A stretch of DNA of 64,000 bases from Acanthosepion pharaonis (GCA_903632075.3 CAHIKZ030004296.1:2606501-2670500), one strand, 5' to 3'; shown: positions 32,885 to 44,464, numbered from the stretch's first letter. Made by a program: numbers and translations. Notes: a model not told the origin generated them from the letters alone.

Positions 32885-33245
32885 TATTTCTGAGATGAGG
32901 TGTTATGTACACCATTTACATTATTCGGGCTATTGTCCTCATCTTTGTTGTCATATTTATTGCAACGTTTCGGCCGTTGTACGATCCGGCCTTCTTCAGG
33001 TCGTTGGAATGACGAACTGAACCCTTTATTTCGCGCGCTGAGGTAGAAGGTAACTGATAACTGACATCCATTAGACATGCCACTTGGAATTAGAACAGTG
33101 TCTACCCCAGCGAGCGAAATAAAGGGTTCAGTTCGACATTCCAACCACCTGAAGAAGGTCGGAGCGTACAACGGCCGAAACGTTGTGATAAATATGGAAA
33201 CAAAGATGAGGACAGTAGTCCAAATAATGTAAATGGTGAAAAATA
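32885..33245. repeat. Complete palindromic repeat family D
   Basis: Two ~165-bp arms face each other: left from 'tgagatgaggtgttatgtac', right ending 'ccaaataatgtaaatggtg'. Both contain 'aacgtttcggccgttgtacg', 'ccttcttcagg' and 'ccctttatttcgc' (the right arm inverted). The right arm shows CTGAAGA (33149-33155) and GAAA (33177-33180) around a GGTCG/CGGCC stem. No protein. Confidence 0.8.
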
Positions 33246-33434
33246 GGTATAGCAACCCAAACACGTGTAACCATTGGAAATAACTTTTATAGTAATAAGA
33301 AGTCCTCATATATGTATATACCTTTCGTAATGCCCGCTTGGAGGAGAGACTTTGTAAATCACAGATACAATAATAGTAACGCCTTCGAACAATAGTATAT
33401 TTACTAACCTCCCCACGCGATCAGATGTGGTAGA

Positions 33435-33787
33435 AGGCCGGTTTTAATATGGGGCATCCGAGCCCGTAAGCTCAGCTAAAAATTTCCGTAGACCCCGTAT
33501 AAAACGGGGTCGGGTAGCTGTTTCCCGAGACGTGACTCTTCCCCTAGGCATAGCGTTGTACGGGGATCCTCTCTGCTCGGAGGCAGAGAGTTCGACTAGA
33601 ACAGCTGAAAAAGATTCCAGTTAGACTTCAAAGAATAGTCGGTCAGACGCCGCTAATTCCCATATATTTTTTTTCCTTTACCCGTCACGTGATCTAATTA
33701 TTTCAAGATGAGTTCGACTGTGCTTGCTCTCTGGCAATCCGTGTTCAAACCCAAGTGTCGGCAGCGACACTTTATTCCTATATGACA
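33435..33787. mobile_element. LTR-like fragment related to the solo LTR at 37226
   Basis: 'ggccggttttaatatggggc', 'ccgagcccgtaagctcagct', 'ccccgtataaaacggggtcg' and 'ggcatagcgttgtacgggg' align with the repeated block of the 37226-38142 LTR. 'gtataaaacggg' could be its TATA region. Ends unresolved. Confidence 0.5.
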
Positions 33788-34905
33788 ATACCAAATATAT
33801 AGCGTTGCAGCTCAGACCAGGCACCAGGTTCGTTCTCAGGGCGCGGCTTCTTCCAGTCGAACGTTTGTAGTTCACCTACGAAATAAAATCACGAGACGAT
33901 TATAGCAGTAGGGAAATTTTATTCTGGTTGTAACCATTTGAGGTAGAAGAGCAAGGTGAAGTGAAGTGAGGGATATTGAGGGCACGAAATGTCCCAGCGA
34001 GAGATATGCAATTTTTTACAAAAGGTAACTGTTGCTTTGCTTGTCATGAGGCCTCTCGTGACTGAGCTGTTAAGCACACCTCGATTAATTCCCGGGATAA
34101 AAGGAATTGCAGATTCGAGAGGCAGGGTTTCTTTAATAAGATTTTTCATTATCCAGGCTGGTTGATGTCAAATTCAATATCCACCCCACCAAAAATAAAT
34201 AAATAAATAAATAAAAATAAATAAAAGGGTTATATCTACCCAAACACGTACAAAAAGGAGTCGACCGGACTCGGGATCATCGAGTTAATACGGACGATCC
34301 TTTATTTAGCTGCATAGTATGTGCTTTGCCAGAGCTATATACAAGATTGCGTAAATTACCAGAGAATCTATCTATATTAGATTACCAGAGATATATCGAG
34401 AAATCTATTAGAGCTTTCAGGTTGGTTAATTAAATATCGATTACTGACATCTTCTAGGTTTAGTTTTTATGTCTGTCGAGAGCTACACGGTTTTATTTTC
34501 CATATTTTGTTTCGCTTGAGCTAATGAATATCTTCCTTGATCACGCAAAATGTCGCCTGATGTTTCTTTTTTTTACCTTTAGATCAATTAAACGACAAAT
34601 CCTCGTGAAAGAAGAAAAACAGCGTCACTCGAACTAATCGTGGGACGTTAAATGAAAACACAAAACAAATTGATACTTTTCAGTATTGATTAATGGAAAG
34701 CAAAACTCCCTTTGATTCACAACCATCTCCACCACCACCACCATGGGGGAGGAGGGAATAGGGAGAGAGAATGACGATTTCCCATGTTCAGATGCGAGCG
34801 GTTCCGACGACGACGAATAGAAACCTTACTTCAAATGAAACAATTGTCGATAGCAAAAAGGAAAAGAATCAAGTGTATTATTAACATACAAACATTTGTC
34901 TGTGT
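33788..34905. other. Unannotated sequence with an (AAAT)n tract
   Basis: A short (ATAA)n tract lies at about 34195-34225. A small acidic frame near 34743-34820 has no recognisable family. Otherwise nothing recognised. Confidence 0.4.
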
Positions 34906-35173
34906 GTAGAGGCACGGTGGAGTAATGGATTGAGGAATCGGAGAGCCGAGTTCGAATTCTAGTTGAATCCATTACATTCGCTTACATGCTAATATCTCTT
35001 CTTCTAGCCATGAGTAAGTGGCAGGACAGACTGGGTTCTATAGCTTTAGATGACAACTGGTCTACCGAAGAAAGAAATGGCAACCTACTGCGGGGAAAAT
35101 CTGCCTCGTCAGTCATGTATCAAAAGATACATGATCGTCTAAGTTTTTATCACGCATGACACATAACTGATCT
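34906..35173 (+). mobile_element. SINE family A, best-preserved copy
   Basis: Head 'aggcacggtggagtaatgg' (A-box region), B-box-like GAGTTCGAATTC, body 'gagtaagtggcaggacagac' and 'ctatagctttagatgacaac', terminal hairpin 'gtatcaaaagatac', end 'gacacataactgatctg'. This copy gives the family order used for the others. Confidence 0.8.
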
Positions 35174-35273
35174 GCGTGTGTGTTTTTGTGTGTGTAGGGT
35201 TTATTTTTATTTTTTACAGTAAGGTTCATCCTGTACAAGATCCGGGGCCCACTCAAGGTGAAGGGTTACGTTG

Positions 35274-35860
35274 AGGCAATGTTTCTCAACCTTTTTTTTT
35301 TTACTTCACGGCGCACTTGTAGAATATTTAAACCTCTGAGATGCACTTTGAACATAATGAAGATGTCTCCTAAAATCTGCATTTATTTTGAAGACATTAC
35401 AGAAAGAACGCATGAACGTTCCTTTTAAAGGCATTTTTAATCAGGGTCCTCAATATTTCAGTCTCTAGTGCTTTGACATCTGCCTGAATGCTGTCCTTTA
35501 CTTGTTGGATGTTATAAATTCATGACGGTCGTCTTCGAGTATAGAATCCAGAGATTGGCAGTTAATATTTCGGAGACAGTAGGAAAGCGTAGTTCAGGTT
35601 AGCAGTGGATATCGCAGCAAAGTAGCAGAGCGTAGTACTTCCTTCTGTCATTTTCGCCTGACAAGTTGGCACTGGTCATTCGGGTAAGGTAAACAAAAAT
35701 GGCTGCCTTTATACACGACGTATAGAATGTTCTGCGTCTTCTGATTGGTTAACCTTCTATTGGTAGAATATTGGACTAACTCACTAGTTATATATATATA
35801 TACATACATATACACAAAAAACTGTAACATTGGAGAGTCTGAGGTTTGTTTGACGTAAAC
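35274..35860. other. hAT-like end followed by LTR-like promoter sequence
   Basis: 'gcaatgtttctcaacc' at 35274-35290 is a hAT-type end. On the minus strand 35830-35503 has a TATA-like 'cgtgtataaaggcag' and TG...CA-like limits, but no target duplication. Classification uncertain. Confidence 0.3.
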
Positions 35861-36200
35861 ATTTTATTTGGAATAGCCGCACAGGAAGAACACAGGACTC
35901 ATGGAAAATCGATCAAACGAGGAGGTCAGTTTATGTCGCGACCGTGATAAATTATTCTTTACCCAAAAATTTGCCTGAGAAGCTGAATTGTGAGACTTGA
36001 CGTATGAGATGTTGCCCATCTTGGACGAAAACAGGTTGATGTATTTAAAAATTCGTATGAGTGACGCCCGAGAAATCCAAACCTGTCGAGACTGCCTTCG
36101 AGATGACACGCTCGGATCTTCCATACTCTCCCTTACTCATTTAAATACTCCTTTATTCTTAACCGAATGTGGTATGCCACTTACCCTCAAAACCTAGAGA
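35861..36200 (-). other. Open frame with AATAAA at its stop, unknown
   Basis: A minus-strand frame (36124-35864) ends '...FFLCGYSK' with its stop inside 'ccaaataaaatg', which could be a poly(A) signal. Composition is coding-like but no family is recognised. Could be a decayed terminal exon or LTR-element debris. Confidence 0.25.
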
Positions 36201-36289
36201 ATCTCTCAAACTGTAACGGTGACGATATACTAGTTGGTTTAAATTATTGATCCTTTCTTTTCGTAGCGAGATTTCTCTACTTGTGTTCG

Positions 36290-36494
36290 TTTTTCAGTCG
36301 TGTATTTTTACATGATTCATTTCCAAAGCCTCCCTTATAAGCCACCTGAGTCCTGGGTAGGACGATAAACTACATCTGGCATCAAGGCATGTGATTTGGA
36401 GATCGGAGGTTTTAAGGTGCATGGAAAAACTATTGTTCCTAAATCCATCCTGACCCGAGGTGGTAGCACTTGTTAGGGTCCTAGCTATGGGCAA
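36290..36494 (-). pseudogene. Possible Penelope-like or other retroelement C-terminal fragment
   Basis: 'SSYPGLRWLIREALEMNHVK' resembles the 'R.R.IKEAL.I' segment near the end of GIY-YIG-bearing Penelope-like proteins. The rest is not recognisable. Confidence 0.25.
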
Positions 36495-37220
36495 ATAGTG
36501 ACCCCCCCCCCACCAAAAGAAAACAAAATAATAAGAAAGTATAAAAATACATTTTATAGTAAAAATACAAGCAATACCTTTTTATATAAAAAATACCAAA
36601 ATACATATTTATAGAATTACCAACAATACATTTTATAGCAAAATGACCAACAATACATTTCATCTGTAGTTGAAGGCATACAATTACGTTCAAAATACAT
36701 TTAGTTAACGCCATAAAATTGTGTACAAATTATTTAGATTTCGGCATTAAATAACCCATAGAGGTTCATAAGCCGCTAAACAAAACCAACCCTTTCATGA
36801 CATTAATCCATATAATATCCTACAATTTCTTAATGAAATCAAACTGCATTACTAAATATAACTTTAATAAAGCTACAATATAAAACACACATATCACCAC
36901 CTCTAGTAATCATGTCCAAATAAACATGTATAAGCACAAAAGCTGAGTATCATTTACCATGTATTCAATTGCGAAAGCAGAATAACATATTTTATTACTT
37001 CAAAGCTCCCAAGAAAATAAAATTTCGGCTTTAAATGACCCATAAGGAGCTGATATGCCGTTAAACAAACAAATCAATCCATTATAAAAAAAACTATAGT
37101 CAGCTAAAAAAAAAATAAACAAAAAAGAAAACAAAAAAAAAATAAACAAAAAGTATTAAACTTTCAACACACTTCGTTACTTTTGGGCCATTGTACATTT
37201 TGCATTTTTAATTAGTATAA
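36495..37220. repeat. Diffuse direct repeats
   Basis: 'atttcggcattaaataaccc' + 'atagaggttcataagccgct' (36737) recurs diverged at 37022 ('atttcggctttaaatgaccc'). Short 'caacaatacattttatag' phrases repeat near 36540-36665. No gene seen. Confidence 0.5.
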
Positions 37221-37225
37221 GTTTC

Positions 37226-38142
37226 TGTTATGGTCCGGTTCCTTATACCACGGTGATAGTCCAAGGTAAAACCAATAAAGAACTCGAACACGGATATGGA
37301 ATAACACAGATATATTACAAACAGGAATATATACAGAAGTAGAAAGTGTTAGTACGAACAATCAGGTTTAGTAGGGAGAACAATGTAGTCTCGACCAGTA
37401 TCACTATTCCAATGTCTTGTAGTAATTGTCTGAACGCGACTCTGTTTCGGACTGCCTCTGACTCGACTGACTGACTAGCTCACTCTGAGTGACTGACGGA
37501 CTTCTGACGGACCTCACTTCAGACTTCAGACTGAACGATATCTAGTCACCCCCCACGATGGCATCATGTGGCACAGGGCCGGTTTATCGTGGGATCTCCG
37601 ATCCCGTGGGATCTCCGAGCCCATGGGCTCGACTAAAAATATGCCCTTTGAATCCGTATAAACGGGTTCAGGGCCGGTTTACCTCTCCGAAAGAGACTCC
37701 GCCCTTCGGCGTAGCCTCGTTCAAGTTCCTCCCCGACCGAAGGCAGAGAGTTCAACCGATCAGCCGGTCCGCCGGTCGCCCGACTTCGGACTGAACAGTA
37801 TTTAGTCACCCCCCCCCCTACACACACACACACATGAGGGCATCATGTGGAACAAGGCCGGTTTAACGTAGGATCTCCGAGCTCATGGGCTCGACTAAAA
37901 ATATGCCCTTTTGAACCCGTGTAAACGGGTTCAGGGTCGGTTCCCCCCCCCCCACGAAAGAGACTCCGCACTTCGGCGTAGCCTCGTTCGGGTTCCTCCC
38001 TGCCCGAAGGTAGAGAGTTCAACCGATCAGCCGGTCAGCCGGTCGTCCGACTTCAGACTGAACTCTCTGCTTCCTCTTGAGGCGCAGTATTTATTACGTA
38101 TGGAGTAGTCCATTATGTTATTATGGGTAAGGTCCCATAACA
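37226..38142. mobile_element. Solo LTR, 917 bp, with internal duplication
   Basis: Begins TGTTATGGTCC and ends GGTCCCATAACA (TG...CA, inverted 8-mers). A perfect 5-bp target duplication GTTTC lies at 37221-37225 and 38143-38147. A GC-rich block of about 250 bp is present twice (37556-37810 and 37846-38080), each with 'ccgagcccatgggctcgact', 'cgtataaacgggttcaggg' and 'gcagagagttcaaccgatca'; a short (CA)n lies between. No internal region remains. Confidence 0.85.
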
Positions 38143-38332
38143 GTTTCCTTCCAACATTTTTCATCACATATGATTGCTCCTGGTTTCTTAATTCCACTCA
38201 TATACTACTAGCTTTTTCAACATCAAAGCGGGGATCCTTCAATGTGACACTCTTGCACCTTTTTCTCTTTGTTAGCATCGTTGAGAACTTTCCTCGACAA
38301 ACATCATCATCTAGGTTTTTTGCTTCATCACC

Positions 38333-38990
38333 ATGACTCTCAAGTCGATATCCTGCAAACATTTGACAAATATTGACTATGAAGAAGACCTAGCTATCAA
38401 TGCAGTCACCATTATCAATGCCACAGTTCTCCGACATCATCTAGAACCTGCTGCCAATGATATTAGACTCTATATCAATGTCTCCTCTAAAACTGAATTC
38501 ATAGGCTTCAACCAACAAGACTCAACACAAACTGTCTTAGGTGAATGAATAAAATCTGTTGAATATTTTACATACATAGAAAGCGAAATAAATTCTACTG
38601 AAAAAATATGTGAAAATTCACATAGCTAAAACCTGTGCCGCCTTGAATAAAATGGATGTAATCTGGAAATCTGATCTACCAGACAACCTCAAACGGATAT
38701 TCTTACGAACTACTGTAGTTTAATGTATGGTGCCACCGCTTGGACATTAACTAAAACACCAGAGTCTAACCTTGATGGAACCTACACTCGGATGCTGAGA
38801 GGTATACTAAACATCTCTTGGAAAAAAACATCCAACTAAATCACAGCTCTATAGACCCATCGCTGATATTTCTACAATCTTACGCGAGTGATAAACACGC
38901 GTGTGATCTACTGTTCTGGACACCTAGCCATGGAGCTCAGCAACTCACTCCATAGATATTATGAACACAGAATGCAACTCTAATGACCTT
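38333..38990 (+). pseudogene. LINE reverse transcriptase fragment
   Basis: Starts at motif C as 'DYEEDLAINAVTIINA' (the usual ADD reads EED, so the active site is damaged), then 'RLYINVSSKTEFIGFNQQDS'. After frameshifts 'TKTPESNLDGTYTRMLRGIL', 'NISWKK' and a 'LLFWTPSHG' end follow. This is the palm-to-C-terminal part of a LINE RT. Confidence 0.7.
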
Positions 38991-39081
38991 CCGACCTTGA
39001 TACACGGCTTGATGGTTGGCGTGATAGACTAATGAATGAACGAGACAGCTCGGTCAAATAAAATATAGTCATCTTCCCAAA

Positions 39082-39445
39082 GTGACCCATATCTACACAG
39101 GAGTTGCCCAATATCCTCTTTTCAACCTTGACAGAGTTCAAAAGAGTTTACTCGGCCTTGTGGGTGATGTATTATTTCAAACCTACAAATCCTTTTCATG
39201 TATTTCTTGCCTCTCGCTATTCTATCGCTGTTTTAAGGGCAGATGTTCAGACATAATGTTCACTAGTTCAGACCTTTACGGCTAGGACCCGCAATGCCAC
39301 GTACTCAGAATTGCCTCATCCTTATTCTTTCGTATTCCATTAGTAATGAAGAAGTTCTACCCAGAAGTGTTACTTTATGGAACAGACTCTTGAAAGATTT
39401 TACGATCTTAACCTTTTCAAATCAAAGGTTAACCATTGTCCATTC
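39082..39445 (+). pseudogene. LINE RT C-terminal fragment (Jockey/CR1-like)
   Basis: 'DRVQKSLLGLVGDVLFQTY', 'CLSLFYRCFKGRCSDIM', and in another frame 'EEVLPRSVTLWNRLLKD' correspond to the same C-terminal module as 2001-2770 and 61860-62210, broken by frameshifts. Confidence 0.6.
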
Positions 39446-39469
39446 TACATATCATAATGCCGATCATAA

Positions 39470-39670
39470 TTCCGAATCTTAAAATCCCGAATGTCGAAAT
39501 CCTGAAATTTAAAATCCCGAAATTTGAGATACCGAATTTATAAAATCCTGAAAGGACAGAATCCCGAAAGATCATCTTTGGAAGAAATTGAAAAAAGAAA
39601 AAAAAATGGAAATACCTTTACTTGCCCCATGGCGTTTAAATAGTGTTTATACATTTTAAACATTCAAAAT
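39470..39670. repeat. Left inverted end of a foldback-like element
   Basis: 'tccgaatcttaaaatcccga' with further 'aaatcccgaaatttgag' units, then 'tggaaatacctttacttg' and 'aaatagtgtttatacatttt' + 'aaacattcaaaattc'. Each part is found in inverted order at the right end (40965-41436 and 52318-53115). Confidence 0.75.
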
Positions 39671-39696
39671 TCATTAAAAAAATATAAAACCAGAAT

Positions 39697-40712
39697 ATGG
39701 CGATTAGGCGAAGAGAAAACCAGAATATGGCGATTAGGCGAAGAGAAAACCAGAATATGGGCGAAGAAAACCAGAATATGGCGATTAGGCGAAAAAAACC
39801 AGAATATGGCGATTAGGCGAAACCAGAAAAACCAGAATATGGCGATTAGGCGAAGAGAAAAAATATGGCCGAAGAGAAAACCAGAATATGGCGACAAGGC
39901 GAAGAGAAAACCAGAATATGGCGATTGGCGACAAGGCGAAGAGAAAACCAGAATATGGCGATTAGGCGAAGAGAAAACCAGAATATGGCGATTAGGCGAA
40001 GAGAAAACCAGAATATGGCGATTAGGCGAAGAGAAAACCAGAATATGGCGATTAGGCGAAGAGAAAACCAGAATATGGCGATTAGGCGAAGAGAAAACCA
40101 GAATATGGCGATTAGGCGAAGAGAAACCAGAATATGGCGATTAGGCGAAGAGAAAACCAGAATATGGCGATTAGGCGAAGAGAAAACCAGAATATGGCGA
40201 AGGCGAAGAGAAAACCAGAATATGGCGATTATGGCGACAAGGCGAAAAACCAGAATATGGCAGAATATGGCGAGGCGAAGAAAAACCAGAATATGGCGAT
40301 TAGGCGAAGAGAAAACCAGAATATGGCGATTAGGCGAAGAGAAAACCAGAATATGGCGATTAGGCGAAGAGAAAACCAGAAAACCAGAATATGGCGAATT
40401 GGCGATTAGGCGAAGAGAAAACCAGAATATGGCGATTAGGCGAAAGAGAAACCAGAATATGGCGAAAAGAAAACCAGAATATGGCGATTAGGCGAAGAAG
40501 AAACCAGAATATGGCGACTAGGCGAAGAGAAACCAGAAATGGCGATAGGCGAAGCGAAAACCAGAATATGGCGATTAGGCGAAGAGAAAACCAGAATATG
40601 GCGATTAGGCGAAGAGAAAACCAGAATATGGCGACTAGGCGAAGAGAAAACCAGAATATGGCGATTAGGCGAAGAGAAAACCAGAATATGGCGATTAGGC
40701 GATAAGAAAATT
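39697..40712. repeat. 30-bp minisatellite, about 33 copies
   Basis: The unit 'aaccagaatatggcgattag' + 'gcgaagagaa' repeats with many indels, so copies shift frame and give Arg/Glu/Asn-rich open frames (for example 39865-40491) that are not genes. It forms the core of the foldback-like element. Confidence 0.95.
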
Positions 40713-40964
40713 TAGTAGGGAATGTCAGTGTTTATCACACGAAAGATTCAAAAAGATCAGCCGCACGTAGAAAATGAATGTGAAATCATTCTCCAAAGTG
40801 ACACTTGTCCAAAAAGAAAAAAAAAATGCGTTTTATCGTGATGAAAGGCTTAAAAACAGTTAACGATCATGAAAACCGATCAGATCTTATAGATTATCTT
40901 GCCTCTTGCTTGTAATCTCTCAATTATAAATGATTCATATATTCTGGTTTTATATGTTTTAATG
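40713..40964. other. Short unique core of the foldback-like element
   Basis: Unique AT-rich sequence between the minisatellite and the right inverted end. A trace of the minisatellite start ('attctggttttatatg') appears inverted near 40940. No coding sequence. Confidence 0.5.
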
Positions 40965-41436
40965 TGTTTTGAATGTTTCAAAAGTATAAACACTATTTAA
41001 ACACGATTTTGTAAATGTTTAGAAATAAAGTATTTCCAATTTTTTATTCAATTTCTCCACAAGACTATTTTTCGGGATTCTGATTTTTCGGGATTCTGAT
41101 TTTTCGGGATTCTGATTTTTCGGGATTTTAAATTTCGGGATTCTGATCTTTGGGGATTTTAAATTTCGGGATTCTGATTTTTCGGGATTTTAAATTTCGG
41201 GATTCTGATCTTTGGGGATTTTAAATTTCATGATTCTGATCTTTGGGGATTTTAAATTTCAGGATTCTGATTTCTCGGGATTTTAAATTTCGGGATTCTG
41301 ATTTTTCGGGATTTTAAATTTCGAGATTCTGATTTTTCGGGATTTTAAGTTTCGGGATTCTGATTTTTCGGGATTTTAAATTTCGGGATTCTGATCTTTG
41401 GGGATTTTAAATTTCGGGATTCTGATCTTTGGGGAT
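40965..41436. repeat. Right inverted end of foldback-like element, proximal part
   Basis: 'ttttgaatgtttcaaaagta' + 'taaacactatttaaac' inverts the left end; then 'cgggattctgattttt' / 'cgggattttaaattt' units repeat up to the provirus at 41437. The array resumes at 52318. Confidence 0.85.
41433..41436. other. Target-site duplication, left
   Basis: GGAT immediately before the LTR start TGTGACG; the second GGAT is at 52318-52321 after the other LTR. A 4-bp duplication is typical of Ty3/Gypsy integrases and fixes the element borders. Confidence 0.85.
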
Positions 41437-43502
41437 TGTGACGCCACTTGGTCCAGGGTCGAATCCTTTGGTCACGGCGCCAACTGTGACGTCGCTCCTC
41501 CTGGTCGCTCTTCGCTGTTCCAAGTGTGACGTTCCAACCCCTTGGTTAGATGATTACCAGCCTCGCCTTTCCCAACTCGCTTCCAACACCTGGTTACTAG
41601 GGTAACTGTACTGATCTCCGGTCTGCCTACCCACGTTGTGATTAGATCTTAGACAGACGGGATCAAACAGGGATTGGGGCCGTATGCAAGTTGAGTTCGA
41701 CGGGGGTGGCAAAACACAAGTAAAAGAAAAAACTCACGAGGCCAAAAATTACTGATAAAAAAAGGGTAACAACCTTTTATATCTAATGTTCGTTACATAA
41801 AAATTATTCTTACTTCCCGACCCGCTTTGTGGACTGTGGCACCAAGCTTCTATCATACAACTTAATGACTTCGAGTTGCCTACTCTCTAGAATTTTGTAT
41901 GTCGGAGTGTGGTTTAGTTTTGACACTGGGCGCTAATCTCTACCAGTCGCTCACGGCTGATTCTTCTCTTCGGCTTGAGTTGGACGAGCTTATTTACTTC
42001 GGCTTGAGTTGGACGTATTTCTTCACTTCGATTTGGTTTGGACGAATTTCTGTTCTTGGGCTTGGTTTGATTTCAACTTCTTCTATGCATAACTGCAAGT
42101 AACTTCTTCTTCTTCCGTCCTGCAACTCTTCTCTCTGCCGTCTGAGGTGATCTGAGCTCTCTGTCGTCCGGGGCTGAACTGAGCTCTCTGTCGTCCGGGG
42201 CTGAACTGATCTGCTTGTTTGGCCTGCAACTTTACTGCCTGTCTGGCCTGCAACTCTTCTCTCTGCCGTCTGAGGTGGACCCTTCTCGCTGCCGTCCGGG
42301 GCTGAACTGATTTCTGTCGATTGGGGTTCTGCTTTTATTGACGCCGCAACAAACTGAGGTGGGTCTGTCGGCGTCAGGGTTTTCTCGATAATTCAAAAGT
42401 CGCATTAGTTCTGATTTCCCATTATCGCTCTTATTTTCACCCCTACTTCCTCACAGTGCCTCTGGTGGGGAGGCGCATACCCATCTCTCCCGGTCTCTCG
42501 TATGTCAGGTGACCGTTTTCGACCAATGGGTCCTGGTCGAGCGTCCTTTCTCCTCTTTCTCGCATATCACGTGACCGCTTTCGGCTAATGAGATTCTGGT
42601 TGGGCGTCTCCCGTACTTCGTGACGTCTCCAATCGGGCGTGGCTTATCCCGTCTTTGTTCTGGGAAAGAACACCTTGCTAAAAAACAAAATCCAATTTGG
42701 CCTTTTTCGCACACACGAAAATGACAATCTCGGCCTTTCTCACCTTTCTGGTTTTTGTCAAAACAGCCCGCCGCTAATTAGATGTGACTTCAGGAAGAAT
42801 TTTTCTCGTCTCGCTGGCGCTTTCTGTGAGCCAAGAATAATTGTTTTCACCTCTTTGTTTTTGCTCAGAACTGATAGTCAAAAATCTTAATTATCTGAAT
42901 TGAAAATGTCTTCACTTCATCATCGTGGGGGTTCTAATTTTTAACAGGTCAGAATCTGTATACAATTCCAGCGGTCACCTTCTCATCCCAAAAGACACCC
43001 TTCTCCGATTAATATTTCGTTTTCCATTGTTCTAAAAATCCCATTTCTCCAAATTGATAATGAGTCTTCTACACAAAAGTAGGCCTGATGCTTTGACCGA
43101 CATTTTTATCAATCGTACATATGTTCATACACTTTTACCAAGTCTGTTTTCTTTCTTTCTTTTAATTACCTTTAATTCTATTCTTCCAAATAACAATTTC
43201 CATTGTCCTTGAAATTCGGTCAGGCGCGTTGGCCTAGATACCTCTTGACACCTGTTTTCGCCAATGACCGGCCTTTTGCATTACTCATCCTCTCCCTCTC
43301 TTTTCCTCTTTCTCTTTTTCTTTTTCCCTTCTTTTTTTCTTCCCTTAGGATCGCCTAAGTACAATTAGAGAATTATTCTCGAAACTCAATTATTCTTCGT
43401 CTAAAAAACTAACAACTGGTTAATAAACCGAATAAAAAAATTAAATCATATTTCTATGAATATTTCTTTTTTTTAGTTTTTCTAATAATGCAGGGTGCCA
43501 CA
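41437..43502 (-). repeat. 3' LTR of Gypsy provirus (2066 bp)
   Basis: Because the element reads on the minus strand this is its 3' LTR. Ends TGTGACGCC...GGGTGCCACA on the plus strand. By eye it differs from the other LTR at about six substitutions and a handful of 1-2 base indels. It includes a short ~30-bp tandem block ('tctgtcgtccggggctgaac', about 42120-42320), a TATA-like 'atataaaagg' (41773-41782, minus) and AATAAA (42334-42339, minus). The end near 41460 holds a tRNA-3'-end-like sequence. Confidence 0.95.
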
Positions 43503-43512
43503 TTCCTCCCCT
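43503..43512 (-). other. Polypurine tract
   Basis: Minus-strand AGGGGAGGAA directly precedes the 3' LTR start (TGTGGCACCC in element sense). This is the expected plus-strand primer position. Confidence 0.8.
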
Positions 43513-43525
43513 AACCGATTTGTCA

Positions 43526-43548
43526 TTTACCCGTAAATGACACCTAAA
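43526..43548. other. Perfect stem-loop upstream of the polypurine tract
   Basis: TGTCATTTAC and its complement GTAAATGACA flank two C bases, a 10-bp perfect hairpin 15 bases from the polypurine tract. Confidence 0.7.
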
Positions 43549-43604
43549 CCCAATTACATCATTTAACATGCACCATGCATTTGTCTCATGCAATTCTATT
43601 CTAC

Positions 43605-43905
43605 TTTCTAACATGCAAGGGTAATATTCTTTTCATGCAATGTAATGTTCTTTTCATCTTTTTTTTTTGTTCTACATGCAAGGGTAATGTTCTTTTCATC
43701 TTCTTTTGTTCTACATGCAATGTAATGTTCTTTTCATTTTCTTTTTGTTCTACATGCAAGGGTAATGGTCTTTTCATTTTCTTCTTGTTCTACATGCAAG
43801 GGTAATGTTCTTTTCATTTTCTTCTGTTCTACATGCAAGGGTAATGTTCTTTTCATTTTTTTTTTGTTTTTTTTTTTTTGTTTGTTTTACATGCAAAAGT
43901 AATAT
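43605..43905. repeat. ~39-bp tandem repeat in the provirus 3' untranslated region
   Basis: 'ttctacatgcaagggtaatg' + 'ttcttttcattttcttt' repeats about seven times with length variation, between the env-like frame and the polypurine tract. Confidence 0.85.
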
Positions 43906-43936
43906 GTGCGTGTGTCTGTAGGTGCAGATGTGTTCA

Positions 43937-44464
43937 CTATGGTTTGTTCTTCTTGGTCAATGTTTTCCTCTCCGCTGTGGGAGGTTTTTCCGCATCACGT
44001 GGTGGTCTCACGCCAGCCTCCTCCGTTGGTCTTTCAGCAATTTCTTCGCCAGTCCTGTCTGAGTAAGGAACACTGCTCGGCATCTCCCTCTCGAGTTGAT
44101 GCATGCTCACTAGACTGTCGTTCGCTAATCTCTTCTTACTCTTAATCTTCCATATTAATACACCCCCGATGGTTATAACTAGGAATGTACCCATTACTAT
44201 TGACCAACTTATCGCGATCTGCTCATCGTCTTCCCAAGCCATACCTTCGTTTCCCAACGCACTTAACTTATCCCTTAATTGATCCATATCGATCTTTTCT
44301 ATTGGCTTCATTAATACTGGCATCTTATTTAAGGTAACATTAGAGAATCTCTTCACTATCGGCTCCCATAATTCTGTACAATTGACTAAGCCTCTACCAA
44401 TCATCTCTATGAGTGAATCTTTTTCTTCATATCTTTCTTCCTTCTGGTAATATCTCGAATACAC
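43937..44464 (-). pseudogene. Env-like transmembrane protein remnant
   Basis: A 175-codon minus-strand frame (first codon GTG, so the true start is upstream). It has two N-glycosylation sites (NCT at 28-30, NVT at 42-44), a single membrane segment of about 24 residues (83-106) followed by Lys-rich 'KIKSKK' and a ~65-residue charged tail. Upstream, in another frame (about 44570-44470), 'CVTLLENRRLLVVISVPLL' resembles the conserved 'C-x-L...V..IPL' block of errantivirus and baculovirus F-type Env. A frame change separates the two pieces and no intact surface subunit precedes them; only about 240 bases lie between this frame and pol. Env identity is inferred from position, topology and that motif. 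Confidence 0.65.

Noticed and set aside
34743..34820. Small acidic frame after a CCA repeat ('ENDDFPCSDASGSDDDE')
   Set aside because: Too short, with an in-frame stop just upstream and no splice evidence or known family.
39806..40705. Long Arg/Glu/Asn-rich open frames
   Set aside because: They are the three reading frames of the 30-bp minisatellite; copy-number indels shift between them.
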